Positions 11,027 to 23,119 of a DNA stretch of 64,000 nt are shown here, piece after piece. The DNA is from Hygrophila difformis (Eukaryota > Streptophyta > Magnoliopsida > Lamiales > Acanthaceae), in NCBI GenBank assembly GCA_030278955.1, contig JAOANR010000010.1, forward strand, positions 13,313,086 to 13,377,085. Reading direction: 5' to 3'. Numbering within the stretch: position 1 is the stretch's first letter; each line of letters starts with the position of its first letter. A program made the position numbers and the translations under genes. The notes beneath the pieces are model-generated. The model was given only the letters and a program-made list of their open reading frames with translations, had not been told where the DNA came from and did not search any database.

Positions 11027-13144
11027 TCACATGAAGCACTTATTGGCTTGATCAGCATTGACAGCTGATCCCCTAACATTTTCGCAGGTTGCCCTCACTC
11101 GAAGGCTGTCTTTCGCCGGTTTTATGTCAATATTTCTCAGTTGAATGTTTGTGCACGGAACAGCCTTGCTGCAGTTCAGGATGATGTCCTCTTCGCTCAC
11201 ACTTGTCCCGTATATTCCCTCATACCTCACGTCGCTGATTTCAACTGCCGAATCCTGTTATATAACTAGCAATGCTGGAATTATCGCATACTAACTAGAT
11301 ACATCAACCATAAAATTAAAGGGTAATTTTGTGAAAGCTGCAATTTTATGTTCCTGGATTTAATAAACTTCAAGCAGAGTTATAATTCAAGTGAAGTGTG
11401 AAGAGATTAGTAATTTCATACCTTTGGAGGGCATGTCGAATGGGGACAATAGAACTGGTCGATAATAAGTGGATTCCGAACTTGATTGAGTTTGATGTTC
11501 GAGAATACAATATTCTTGGCAAATCCTGACCCGCCCTGAAACAAAACACAGAGTGCTATTTCTTGATGGCAGCACTGCAGTAATTTTTGTTACCATACTT
11601 GAGTCGATGTAGTAATATTTTTTTGATTATACCTGCCATGTTTTGATCCTTACTCCGTTCTGTGTTCCGCGGAAAGAACAATCAGATACGACGACTCCTT
11701 GTACTTCATCACGCGCTCCATTTCTTCCTAAACTCCCAATGCTGCAAAAGAAATATGGAAACTAATGAGAGTCTCTCATCAAAATTACTATGTAGAATTA
11801 AACACAGAGGCACATATGGTGTGGTTAGATCGAGGTTTTTTCACGAAAGAAATGTTGACCTGATCCCGTGTCCTGGACCACACGCTACAGAGGATATGTT
11901 CACCTGTTTAGTACCGCCGTTTATGGCTACACAGTCGTCCCCTATAAAAGCAAATTGCACAATAATATGGGATCAACTCCTTAAAGCATACTTATATCTG
12001 CAGACGTTTGAGACAGTATAATTTACCTGTTGCTATGACACTGTGGCGAATATTAACATTGGTCGACATGCTGATGTCGATTCCATCCGTGTTGGGACTT
12101 TCACCGGGCGCAGTTATATCGAGATTTGATATGTCCACATTCTGGCACTCACTAATCGAAATATGGTTCCTCTGGCTGTTGGCATAGTTTAACCCTTGGA
12201 TTCGAAGATTTTTGCAACCATTGAAGACCATCGCCTTTAAATTCATTTCTATATTGTGAGTACATGTTTGTCCTTATAAATAACAACATCATCAATTGAA
12301 GCAACTTTTTGATCAATTACTTACTGTAGGTCGGTCTGAATCTGCCGATGCCTTCGCCTGGAGAATAAATGAGATACAGCAGAAAATTAGATGCAGAATA
12401 TGTTTTCAAATAGATTGAATTTTATGTCAAAGTTTTAGCTGTACAAGTGATGGAGTAAGATTTAATGTAATTTTACTTACCCACCATGTCTCTCCTCGAC
12501 CATTGATAAGCCCTTGTTTATTACCCATAAGTGTAAGCCCATTGACACTACAGAATCGCAGCCACACCCCTACAGATTTATCTTGCCATGCTCCCATCGG
12601 AGGAGCAACAATCTTTCCCAATATCTGTCATATTTTTTTGTAATAAAATCAGATGAATGTAATGATCATTGGCCATCAAAGCGCATTAATAAGTCTGGAA
12701 CTGTAACTAAATAGTGGTTGAATTACCTGAAATGTAATAGAATTGGGTTTGCAGGGACCTTGAAAGTTGACAGGGGAGACCAAGAATGTTCTTCTAGGTA
12801 CATTGATTATCACATTGCTAGATGTTGCTCCGCATGCAGCTTCCCACGCCAATTGAAAACCCTATTGTGGATTTTTTTTTTTCATAAAAAAAATAAAATA
12901 AAATAAATTCAATCAAAGTAAATAGGTTTGCAACAAGGATCAAAAAGGAATTATTTCTTTCTATTGCTTTTTTAAAAGAACAGAATATCTAGAAGATATA
13001 TATAGTTACTTTGGCATCATCTTTGACTCCATTACCAACAGCTCCAAACTTGGTCACATCAAATGAGTTTTCGGCAGCAACAGCGATATCGATCGCCAGC
13101 CCCAAAAGGGCGAACAGAAAAATCCCTTGGCATGTAAAACAGTC
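11027..13144 (-). CDS. Polygalacturonase, GH28 (PG1); first exon not located
   Basis: A secreted endo-polygalacturonase-type enzyme that would hydrolyse alpha-1,4 bonds of homogalacturonan in the cell wall. Exons in coding order: 13010-13144, 12727-12861, 12481-12624, 12325-12357, 12027-12234, 11860-11941, 11633-11741, 11422-11535 and 11027-11254, all with GT-AG borders and continuous frame. All four GH28 catalytic motifs are present: SPNTDGI, GDDC, CGPGHGISIGSLG (spanning two exons) and NGVRIKTW. The first listed exon encodes a hydrophobic stretch ([10 protein letters not shown]), probably the end of a signal peptide, but has no in-frame ATG. A small upstream exon like the 27-nt first exon of PG2 is expected and could not be identified. 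The located part is 395 residues, normal for the family. Paralogue of the gene at 17344-20295. Probably functional if exon 1 exists. Confidence 0.88.
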
Positions 13145-14714
13145 CTATAATACAAAACCAATAGCTAATTATAAATATTATGCTAATGTTGTAATACAAT
13201 AATGAAACATAATACCAACTTTTATGTTCCATTGGTTTGTTAGATTTGGTTATATCCATTAACAAGCATATTAATTAAGAAGAATATATAGTAATTTTGC
13301 GAAATACTTTTATATCATACATTAGACCGATCTCAGTTAGTTATAAATAGTATTGCAAAAGTTAAAAGGTGTAAAAAGAATCTGAAATATTTTGAATTAC
13401 AATCATCGAAATGCTACGTATTTTAATTATACTACATAATACAGATATATATATCTGGCGACAACTAAATGATAAGTATAAAACTTATTGCGCATGCACG
13501 AATCTGGATTCGATTGGGAAAAAATTGAACATTTTACAATTAGCTCTCCAACGTCGGTAAAGGGTGGACTGGTGGTGGAAGCTCATCCATCGTAAATTAC
13601 AAAAGAATAATGAAGAGAGATAGAGATAGCAAAGGATAATGAGAGCTCATGATATTATGAAAATGACGAAATGATAAAGAAAGGGATAGGGACCGCTGGA
13701 CGGAAATTTGAATTCTCAACCATATGGATATCAAGCAACTTAATTACTGAGCCAAGGCTCATCCAAAAAAAAAAACATAATTGACCATTTTGAAATATGA
13801 AAAATGCCCAAGAATATGTTTAAACTTGAAAATATAAAATCAAAACAATGAAATAATAAAAACCGGTTTTTCAAGAAAAGAATGTTCCCCATGATTAAAA
13901 TAAGCATGTTTTTTCCTTACCATATTGCTGTATGCAAGTGCCTATTGCAAAGATTATTTTTTTTGGATAATATTACAAAGAGATTATTTTGATACTAAAG
14001 TATAGCATATATATATACATACATATATATGCATATATGGTTAGGCAATGGTATCTATCAATCATGTGATTACCATGTAATAATTTATTCGCCATCTTTT
14101 AATTAGTAACACTAATAATAATCTATATCAAGCTCAAAGTGGCTTCAGTGGTAAAGTTAAATCACTGCTCTTCTCCCCTCCCCGGTTCCTATACTGAACC
14201 TCCGGTTCTAATGGATGATGAATTCAATAATGAGCAAAATTAATTAATTAAATGAATTACATTTACATCCATACATTAACACAAACATAGATTGAGCCAT
14301 TGAGCTAGGTAGTGTTGTGCCCTATGTACGGGTCTGTTATGCACGCAGAAACTGTAGCTATAGCTGCGAGCTGGAGCTGTAAGGAGTTATGGAAGCTGTA
14401 GCTGTCAAAAAAAATGTATGAAATGACATAAAAAGACAAATATTTATGTAGACTATTGGGTAGTGAATTAGTTATTGGGTTAAAATTATAATTAGACATA
14501 AAAGAGCTTGCTAGCTTATTTTAACGCTACAAGAAGTAGCTTCTAAAAGAGAAGCTTCCAAAAGCTTCCCAAAGCTAGCGTACAGAACGGGCTTTTGTTT
14601 TAAAATAAAAGTTAAAGCTACCAAAAGCTCTCAAAAGCTGCGTGCAGAACAGAACCTTAATTATGGTCGCCAAAGCAAATTGCACTAAATGACAGGGTGT
14701 AACTATTGGTCCGA
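13145..14714. other. Upstream region of PG1, no gene identified
   Basis: AT-rich. It should contain the short first exon and promoter of PG1, but no candidate is good enough to assign. Around 14131-14215 a TGGCTTCAGTGG...CCGGTTCC stretch looks like a decayed tRNA-derived SINE. Confidence 0.35.
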
Positions 14715-14722
14715 CGTAAAGA

Positions 14723-15736
14723 TAGAGCCATCAATTTGGGTCGGGCACGTTGGGCCGGCCCGCCCCGCAAGGTAAAAAATGCGGGGTGGGCTTGAATTTT
14801 TAAGGCCCGTTTAGATGCGGGCTCGACCCGCAGCGGGGTGGGCTTTTGCGGGTTGCCCCCGGCGGGGTGGGCCGGCCCGTGGGCTTTGGCTTTTTTTTTC
14901 AACTCCTTGTTCTATTTATTTAATGTTAGTGAATATTGTTTGGTTAATTCAATGTCTACCATAAAGCCGCCAAATATATATTTAAAAAATTATTTCGGTT
15001 ACTTATAAAATTGTAATACAAATAGTCATATTTTCTAATATTCCTCTTCTTATCTATATTATTAATGTTAGGTTTTTTTTTAAAGTTTAAAATTCTATAT
15101 TATTTTATTTATTAAATTTTTTAGATAGGTAATTTATTTATTTATTAAAATTTGTGAATGCAAGTAAATTTTCATAATTTATTTTCAGTTATCTTATTTT
15201 TAAAATATAAAATTAATGAATTATATATGCCAAAATAAATTAACTTCTTAAAAACTCCAACCGTCAGACCCAATATTTTTATCAACTCAATCATTACTTA
15301 TAAATATTTATCTTCAACAATACTATATTTTTAGAATATAATACACATATTTAGTATTACAAATTTTAATAAATCTTTAATTTTATAAAGAATTATTCAA
15401 CAAATCCATTATTAAAGTAAATAATTATGCCAAAAAATACACATTTTATCTATTTATAATTTTAAATATTAATTATAAATCTTTATTTCCCATTCTTAAT
15501 TTATACAATAAAAATATATTCTATTTTTTATTTTTTTACACAAAATTTAATTTTTTAAAAATTACAAAAAGGCCCGCGGGTCGGCCCGCATAACCCGCAG
15601 CCCGCGTGTGGGACAGGTCGGGCCTAGGTATCTAGAGCCCGCCCCCATATAGGCCCAATCCGTTCAAGCCCGCAAAAATGTAAGAGCCCACGCGGGCCGG
15701 CCCGTTTCGCCCGGCGGGCCCGTTTTGACACCTCTA
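14723..15736. mobile_element. Non-autonomous hAT-type element
   Basis: Termini TAGAGCCATCAA and TTGACACCTCTA are imperfect inverted repeats. The 8-bp duplication CGTAAAGA flanks it on both sides (14715-14722, 15737-15744), the size made by hAT transposases. Subterminal regions are full of GGGCCGGCCCG-type palindromic words, forming arms of about 160 bp, while the centre is extremely AT-rich. No transposase frame. The short open frame covering the left arm on the minus strand is an artefact of the GC-rich arm. Confidence 0.85.
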
Positions 15737-16058
15737 CGTAAAGATTGGTAGCATACTCTGAAAAACTTCACGAGATCACAATCCTACAAATTTGTCACTT
15801 GCAAATCTGTTCTGCTCAATATTTGTGTAAGTGAATCATTCTTAAAAAATAAATAATATAATAATGATGATAAGGGATTATATTATTATTTTGAATTTGA
15901 CAAAAATAAAAAAAGAACATGATATTTAGAAATACTTCATTAAATTTTTCTTAAAAAAAAGTATTTACTATAATTTTTTTAAAAAAAATACTACAAATAT
16001 TAAAATTTTATTTTTTTTTAAATCATACATTCACACGGATCTATCTAGTTTTAAATAA

Positions 16059-16329
16059 TACTTCCTCCATTTTTTAAAGATAACTACGTTTGAATTTTCG
16101 CCACTGTTCACACATAATCTTTGACTTAAAGTTTTATCATAGTTATACAAGTTAAAATATAGTCAAGTGGGATCTTGTTAGATTTGTCTCGTCGTGTAGT
16201 TTTTAAATATCGAACTTTTAGAATTGTTTTTTTACTTATACCGAACTTGAATTATTGGTGGTTTAAAATGTGCATTAGATTGCGTACTGGGTGGGTTCGT
16301 AGCAAACATTAAAAAATAGAGGAAGTATA
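16059..16329. mobile_element. Stowaway-like MITE
   Basis: Terminal repeats TACTTCCTCCATTTTTTAAA and TAAAAAATAGAGGAAGTA, flanked by TA. The body matches the copies at 7051 and 58005. The AT-rich stretch before it (15745-16058) shows nothing else. Confidence 0.78.
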
Positions 16330-16721
16330 ATGAAGAAATTAGCACGATTGTTTCCCAAAATGATTAGTGTGTATATTTGTTCAAAATGTACTACTTACAT
16401 TATTGGAATTAATTGGTCGTTACCTAAATTGTTTTTAGGGGTGATTGAGTATCGAGCTTGTACAGTAATTAAATTTAAAGTTTCTAGCTCGAATTTAACT
16501 AGACTAGATAGTATTAATTTGAATTTAAATTGACAGTTTTACTTATTATGTTGCAAAATACAAATTTGTTAGACTTGATAAAACTTAAATTGTGTCTAAT
16601 AGTTTTTTGATTTTTATACTTCTAAATTTTAATAATAGTATCGAGTCGAGTTTTCCTCAACCCTAATTGTTTTTCAGAAAATACAAACATGGGATCTTAA
16701 TGCCTTAAATACTATCTATAG

Positions 16722-16888
16722 TTTGGGATGAGGATTTAGCCCAAGTAGTTAAGTCCCTTGACTTCCAATGGAAGATTGGAGGTTCGATTCCCCACCGGCC
16801 CCATATCCCGTCCTATTATTCTCCTTTGTAATTGTGTGGTATGGACCCCCACCACCCATTTCCTAGGCCTTCAATGGCTCCTAAAAAA
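16722..16888 (+). mobile_element. tRNA-derived SINE (second family)
   Basis: A-box-like TAGCCCAAGTAGTTAAG and B-box GGAGGTTCGATTCCCC are spaced as in tRNA genes, followed by a tRNA-unrelated part and an oligo-A tail. The 14-bp duplication AATA(C/G)TATCTATAG flanks it (16708-16721 and 16889-16902). This family differs from the SINE at 21548. Confidence 0.8.
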
Positions 16889-16902
16889 AATAGTATCTAT
16901 AG

Positions 16903-17343
16903 CTTATTAAAGCTATGCGACCTAAACCAAATTCTGCCGAATACATCTGACTTAATTATTCAAATCCAAAAACTTGAAAATTTAAGTAATGACTGGAGTA
17001 CCTGGAGTTAATTAAAATCAAAACAGAACCAAGAAGTTCGGTTTCAGTCTCGACTCTCGAGTCCACCAATAAACCAAATTGCGACAGAAATATGGAGTGA
17101 AAAAAGCTAAATCAAGACAAAAGGAGAGTAGACATGAGATAATTCTATATTATATGTTATGACTCTATAGTATTATGAAACGAGATACAAACATGGCAGA
17201 AATTTCCATGGAAATCATCAACCTAGCTAGCCCCTCGTTTAGACATCAATACACTTATTATTCTTCATACTACACTACATATTCAACCTGTTCTGATCTG
17301 ACGTTATTTTTAGCCTAACAATCAGATTTGTGTGGTTGCATGT
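16903..17343. other. 3' flank of polygalacturonase PG2
   Basis: AT-rich sequence downstream of the PG2 stop codon. It probably includes the 3' UTR. No other gene, repeat terminus or RNA gene is visible. Confidence 0.35.
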
Positions 17344-20295
17344 TCAGCTGCTAACACAACGCAAATCTGGGTTCACAAATTTCTCGGCATGTCCTTTAAC
17401 ATTAGTGCAAATGGCCTTGTTTGGATACGCTGTTCCCGCAGGTTTTATGTCGATATCTTCCAGTACAATGTTGTCACACGGAATGGTCTTGCTGCAGTTC
17501 AGGACAACCGATGCCTTCTTCCCCACCGATGTCCCCCGTAATCCAGTGTACTTCACATCACTTATCTTCACTGCAGATGACTGAAATCCAGAAATATCGA
17601 GATTTATTAATGAAAAAGATGGTTAGTGCGACGCGACATTCTGGATCCTTCCAAGGTACGGTAGATTTATACACTACATATATATATATACCTTTTCACT
17701 ACATTTGGAGCCAGGGCAATAATACTGGTCGATTAATATGGGATTATTGGTTTCAACGAATTTGATGTTTGAGAAAGTGATGTTTTTGGCAAATCCAGAA
17801 CCACCCTGTATGAACAAAACATTGTACACTTTAGTCCTTTTACATAAATTTAAACTTGAATTTTATTCAACACTTTCTTTTATTTTTCCATTATTTTGAA
17901 TGCTCAATTATTACCTGCCATGTCTTAATCCTTACGCCGTTATCACTTCTTATGAAAGTGCAATCGGTTACACTTATTCCATATACTTCATCGCGGCCAC
18001 CATTTCTGCCTAAACTTCCAATGCTACGAGGAACAAAATTGGAAATTGTGATATAACCCTAATATATGAGATAGAAAAAACATTATTGAAAAAACAATAA
18101 AATAATAAAACTAAAAACCTTATTCCATGCCCAGGGCCACACTGTACTCCCCATATTTTGACATTAGAGGTGCCTCCATTGATGGCGATGCAGTCATCAC
18201 CTTATATTTGGAAGGAAAAAAAAAAGAAAAGAAAAAATAAACATTGTATGAAATGGTTAGTGCAGAGTACACATATAAACCAAGAATTATATTTTCTAGC
18301 AAAGTTATTACATCAAACTCACCAGTGGCAATCACACTGTCGTGAATTTGTATATTAGTGGAAGAGCTGAGGTCTATTCCATCGGTATTGGGGCTTTCCC
18401 CCGGACTTTGCATATTCAGATTTTCCAATTCGGCATTCTTACAATTGCTGATAGAAACATGGTTCCTTGGACTGTCCTTGTGGTTCAGTCCTCTGACTTT
18501 GAGATTATTGCAGCCATGAAATTGCAGCGCCTTAAATTGGATTCGGTCCCATGAGAAACTTGATGTCAAAACAGAGAAACAAGGGAATGTAGAGGAATAA
18601 CAAAACGAGGAAATTGAATAACTACATACCGTAGGTCGTGAAGAAGCGTCTGAATTCTATAACAAGATCAAAAACATTGATTACGTTGGTTAAATAATAT
18701 TGTAACAAAGTGAGGTATATGTTAAAACACGGAAAAAAAAACCATTTAGTCCATAAGTTTTCTCAATTTCCAAAACCATTCCACAAATATCGAATTAGAC
18801 AAATCCATCCCATAACTACCCTAATCATCGCCGAACCCGTCCATGAACCGGTTTTTTCGCTAATCATCGTCGAACCCGTCCCATAACTTCCCTAATGGAG
18901 GGATGGATTCGGCGATGATTAGGGGTAGTTATGGAACGGGTTCGACAATGATTAGCGAAAAAACAGGGTTCATTGATTGGTTCACCTATGATTAGGGTAG
19001 TTATAGGACGGGTTCGTTTAATTCAATATTTGTGTGACTGTTTTGAAAATTTATTTTAATTATGGGACGATATGGATTTTTTTTTTTTTCGTTAAAACGC
19101 GAATAAAGAATAAGTACCGATCGAACCTTTTGCCACCATGTATTTCCTTGACCATTGATGACTCCTTTGCTATTTCCATCGACAACAAGTCCGCTCACAC
19201 CTCTAAAGCTCAACCAACTATCCGCGGAGTTCTCTCTCCACGCACTCTTTGCAGGCGCGACAAGAATTCCCAATATCTGAATTTGAAAAAAGAAAAAAAA
19301 AATTAATTAGAAATTAAGATTAACGACTATGTTATTCAAGTAAGTGTTTGTTTGTTATAGTTTCTAAACTGAATGATTCAGATGCTATTTTATTTCTGAA
19401 TTATTCGCGCTAATAAATAGTTCAAAAATCACGAATACACTTACGTTAAAAATTATTTGGGATGATTTGCATGGCCCTGAAAATCTCACGCTCGAGACTA
19501 AGAAACTCTTTCCACCAGGTACAGTGATTGTCACACTTCCTCCGGCTGCACAAGCAGCCTTCCATGCCGAATCAAAGGCCTAAATTTATTTTATGGCACG
19601 TAAAAGGAGAGGAAAACGTGAGCGAGAAAACGTGATGGCAAGTACATCGATTAACAAAGAGGACAACATTGTATATTAATAAGTTACTTGGACATCATCC
19701 TTTGCTCCATCTCCAGCAGCTCCATACTGGGTGACATCGAACGTTGTTTTCGGATTTTTCCCACCACGAACACCTGAGACGACGTCGAACGTGCTCTGTT
19801 CTTGCCCGATGTAGGGTTGAACCTCAAGAGAATTCAAAAGTTCGACATCAAGCGTGCTTTGTCCGTCCTCGAACAAGGGTTGATCCTCAAGGGTAGCATC
19901 GAACGGTGTGTCATAAAACGTGTCTTCTGCATAGTCAAGGAAGGGTATCTCACGAGCACCAATCGATACGATCGACCACAATAGAATACCCAGTAACCAA
20001 ATCGATGCGCGCACAAAACTCGCCTACGACAATAATACAACATATTAGGTAATAAGGCTTCAATGATAAAATCAAAATGGATTCGGACTTCATATTGTAA
20101 CAATAACAATATTTTTAATAGAGTAATTAATGATTAAAAAACCAAAAAAATAAAATAAAATAAAATGAGGTAATTATCTTTTCGGAATTAATGGACTTAA
20201 TGGATATATCTCTTCCAAAAAATTTTCTGCAATTAGTATCATATAGAAGTAATTTAAAATAAACTTACATTTACGATGAACTTAGCAAATTTCAT
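17344..20295 (-). CDS. Polygalacturonase, GH28 (PG2), with N-terminal acidic insertion
   Basis: Complete ten-exon gene. Exons in coding order: 20269-20295, 19688-20023, 19445-19579, 19127-19276, 18630-18656, 18323-18530, 18119-18200, 17915-18023, 17692-17805 and 17344-17580, all GT-AG and in frame, giving about 474 residues. The 9-codon first exon (ATG at 20295) leads into a hydrophobic signal segment ([13 protein letters not shown]) in exon 2. All GH28 motifs are intact: [34 protein letters not shown]. Likely a secreted pectin hydrolase. Unlike PG1, exon 2 inserts about 70 acidic residues between the signal segment and the TFDVTQYGA start of the catalytic domain, including a duplicated block ending QST(L/F)DV. 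A foldback transposon sits in the intron between 18656 and 19127. An AT-rich TATA-like word (ATTTATATTA) lies 36-45 bp upstream of the ATG; its role is unproven. Confidence 0.92.
18742..19077. mobile_element. Foldback MITE inside a PG2 intron
   Basis: About 140-bp arms form an imperfect hairpin. The left arm runs from TTTAGTCCATAAGTTTTC through CCCATAACTACCCTAATC. The right arm returns through GATTAGGGTAGTTATAGG to TTAATTATGGGACGATATGG. The arms themselves contain a repeated word (CGAACCCGTCCCATAAC). A target duplication could not be settled. Splice sites of the intron are untouched. Confidence 0.65.
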
Positions 20296-21531
20296 GTTTG
20301 GGTATAGAATTCGATGCAAAATTCAACATTTAATATAAATGTCTTTCATCCCAAAGTCAAATTTGTTTTTTTAGTAATTAGGTTTGCATTAGTTTAGGTC
20401 TTCATGAGGTTAATTTAAATGCACAATCATTCATAGCATTTATGCATCATCTCTTGAAGCAATAATACACTCAAAATACTAGCAAACAACTTTATTTATC
20501 AATATTTTAAAAATTATTTTGGCGGTAGTGTTTAATACTATATCTCATACATATATATTGCATGATTGCTACAAACAAATATAGAGTCAATTTGTCATGA
20601 CTAAGAATTGGCCGATTGCCACATGTAGAAATTCATGGATGAGATATCAATTGGATTGGTGATAGGTGAAGTTAATCACAATCATATAAGATAATAGAGG
20701 AACACATCACAACTGATGTGGGATATCAACACTACTAAAAAATGAATTGTCACAAAAAAAAAGGCTAGTAATTCCACTAAAAAAAAAAAAGTTGTCACGG
20801 AAATACCAATATCCAGTCTTATAGTAGATTACCGCACCTATTATGGAGGAGTCGAAGCCCCTCCATATGATGCATAGTTTTGCCCCTGCGTGTAAATATG
20901 TGTGTACGAAAAATATTATTCTAAAAAAAAGAAAGAAAAGAAAAGAAAACAGTGGAATTGAAGAATAAAAATACCATCGTTGGATGAACTCGATGACTAT
21001 GGAGAAAGGATTTATTTTTCTTTCTTTCTTCTTTTACTTGTCAGTAAAGAAGAGGAAACTAGTTGTCGATGACAGTTGACGACTGTTATGACTGTCGATG
21101 GACAATATGGTGCTCTGAAGTAGACATATATATACAGGGAGATGTTCCATCATAACAAAAATTACTTCGATTTACTGTTTTAATTATTCTATCTATTGCA
21201 TTAAGTTCCTGGGGATTCTGAAACAATTACTAGGCAACCTTTGGGGCAGTTATTCTATCGATTCAATTTGTTTGAAAGAAAATATAAAGTGGGAGAGAAA
21301 GTTTTCTCAAAAGACAAAGAAAAATAAATGATATTGATGGTTTTCATTTTACATAGAAAAATACGATGTTAGATTCCATAAAATTAGCATTGTGCTATTA
21401 CTTTTGTTTTAATTGTATATATTTATAAAGATCAAATTTTTACTCCCTATATGTACCCCGACGATTTGTTACTCCCTATAAATGAACAAAGGTTATTATA
21501 TGGAAGATAAAATCTTTGTTATTTATACAAC
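20296..21531. other. Upstream region of PG2, no gene
   Basis: Promoter side of PG2 and AT-rich intergenic DNA. No coding frame or RNA gene is supported. The word CACTACTAAAAAATGAATTG near 20732 recalls a CACTA-type end, but no partner was found. Confidence 0.35.
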
Positions 21532-21547
21532 AATATTATGGACGCTA

Positions 21548-21728
21548 CCAAACGCAGTTGACCTGAGTGGTATGGGGCTCTGGCAGCTTAAGCAAATGTC
21601 TCGGGTTCGAACTTTTGAGAATGCACAATTCTGCTTTGGGAGAAGCAACCTTTCAATGCCCACCCAATCCTCGAGGGATTAGTCTTGGGTCCATTGAGGC
21701 CTGAGATACCCTGGTATTCACCTAAAAT
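21548..21728 (+). mobile_element. Full-length tRNA-derived SINE
   Basis: A-box-like TGACCTGAGTGGTATGG, B-box TCTCGGGTTCGAAC, then the family tail CCTCGAGGGATTAGTC...GATACCCTGGTATTCACC. The 16-bp duplication AATATTA(T/C)GGACGCTA flanks it (21532-21547, 21729-21744). It is the most complete of three copies of this family in the window. Confidence 0.85.
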
Positions 21729-21744
21729 AATATTACGGACGCTA

Positions 21745-22007
21745 GAGCAATACCACAAAATAAAAAATAAAAATAAAAATAGGCTAATTGAACTTTCAAC
21801 GTGTTTCTTGACCTCATAAATTTTTTTGTGAGTATATAATTGATTTGTTACTGTTGGGCACGAGAATTAAGGTATAATTGATTTGTGAGTATATGATGGG
21901 GTCTACATAGTTGTTGGAGGGGAAAATTATTTCTATTTATAGAAAGTAGACATTTGTAATGAGACATCCAAAAATAGTAAGTAGGACATTTGTAATGGGA
22001 CGGAGTA
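21745..22007. mobile_element. Remnant of a Stowaway-like MITE
   Basis: The right end reads TTTGTAATGGGACGGAGTA, as in the local MITE family, but the matching left terminus is not clear. Otherwise AT-rich with no gene. Confidence 0.4.
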
Positions 22008-22980
22008 TTATTTATCAGTTTACCCTTAAACTTTTAAATTTTCCATTTATCATTAATAGATCAATCAAATAAAACATTTTTACTATATTTTATACCCTGT
22101 TATATTTTATTTTGAAGTTATATCTTATTTTGTTTTACAACTTCAAATTTATTCACATTCATTCATATCTTTTCATCCATCATCCGAGCAAGAGAGAAGA
22201 GGAGAAGAAGGAATTCCATTGAAGATCTGACAAGATTCCTACAGTGGCGTTCATTTACCAGATGTTTCATCAGAATATGTTTTCTTTCATTATTATTATT
22301 TTCAGTTCTTGTGATACTACGTTAGGCTAAACCCAATGTTGGGGAAACCTAGATTTTGATATTGTTGACTTTTGCTTTTGTTATATGAATTTCGTTAATT
22401 TAATGTTAATGTGTTCAATTCTTATATATGTTTGGTGAGACTAAAAGGAGATCTGAACTATGGCTTCTATTGTTTAGGTGATTGAAAAATACTTGAACAA
22501 ATCATAATTGAACATATTAATTCTGATAATTTGTAGCTTGAGAAAATGCAAAATTGGTTAGAACCCAACTTAGGATAATCACTAGCCGGAGAAATTGCAT
22601 ATCATTAAAGCCGAGAGGTTTATAAATTGTGATTTTTCTAAGTAGGTATTAAATTGATTAAAATTTGAATTTTTATATGCATTCTGCAAGCATGCCAACA
22701 ATCGAAAGATCTATGGATCCTCATTCATCATCTAGCTTATAAATTAATCCATTCTCTCTGTTTGCTTGTTGATTGGAGTTTTAATTGCTTTCTTTTAATT
22801 AATTGAATTATTAGGATAATTATAAACAAACAATTCATGCAATTTACTTTTATTCGCTTCTTGAACTTGATAAATTATTAGCAATTCACTGTTCCCTGAG
22901 GATTCGACCCGGTATCACCGGTTATTACTTGGACCGTGCACTGCGGGTTGTGTTGGAAAATATTCCACACACCAAGTTTT

Positions 22981-22998
22981 TGGCGCCGTTGCCAGTTT
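22981..22998 (+). other. Primer binding site of the Athila-type element
   Basis: TGGCGCCGTTGCC followed by a degraded AGTTT, where GGGGA would be expected. It corresponds to the 3' end of tRNA-Asp and marks the 5' LTR border just upstream. Confidence 0.6.
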
Positions 22999-23119
22999 CT
23001 TATAGTTTATTGAGTTTTTATGGTTTCTTTCTTATTCCTTTTATTTTTATTTTTATTTTTATTATTTTAAATTTTCTAGTCACTTACTCATTGTTTTCCT
23101 ATTGTTTCAGGCTCTAGTT

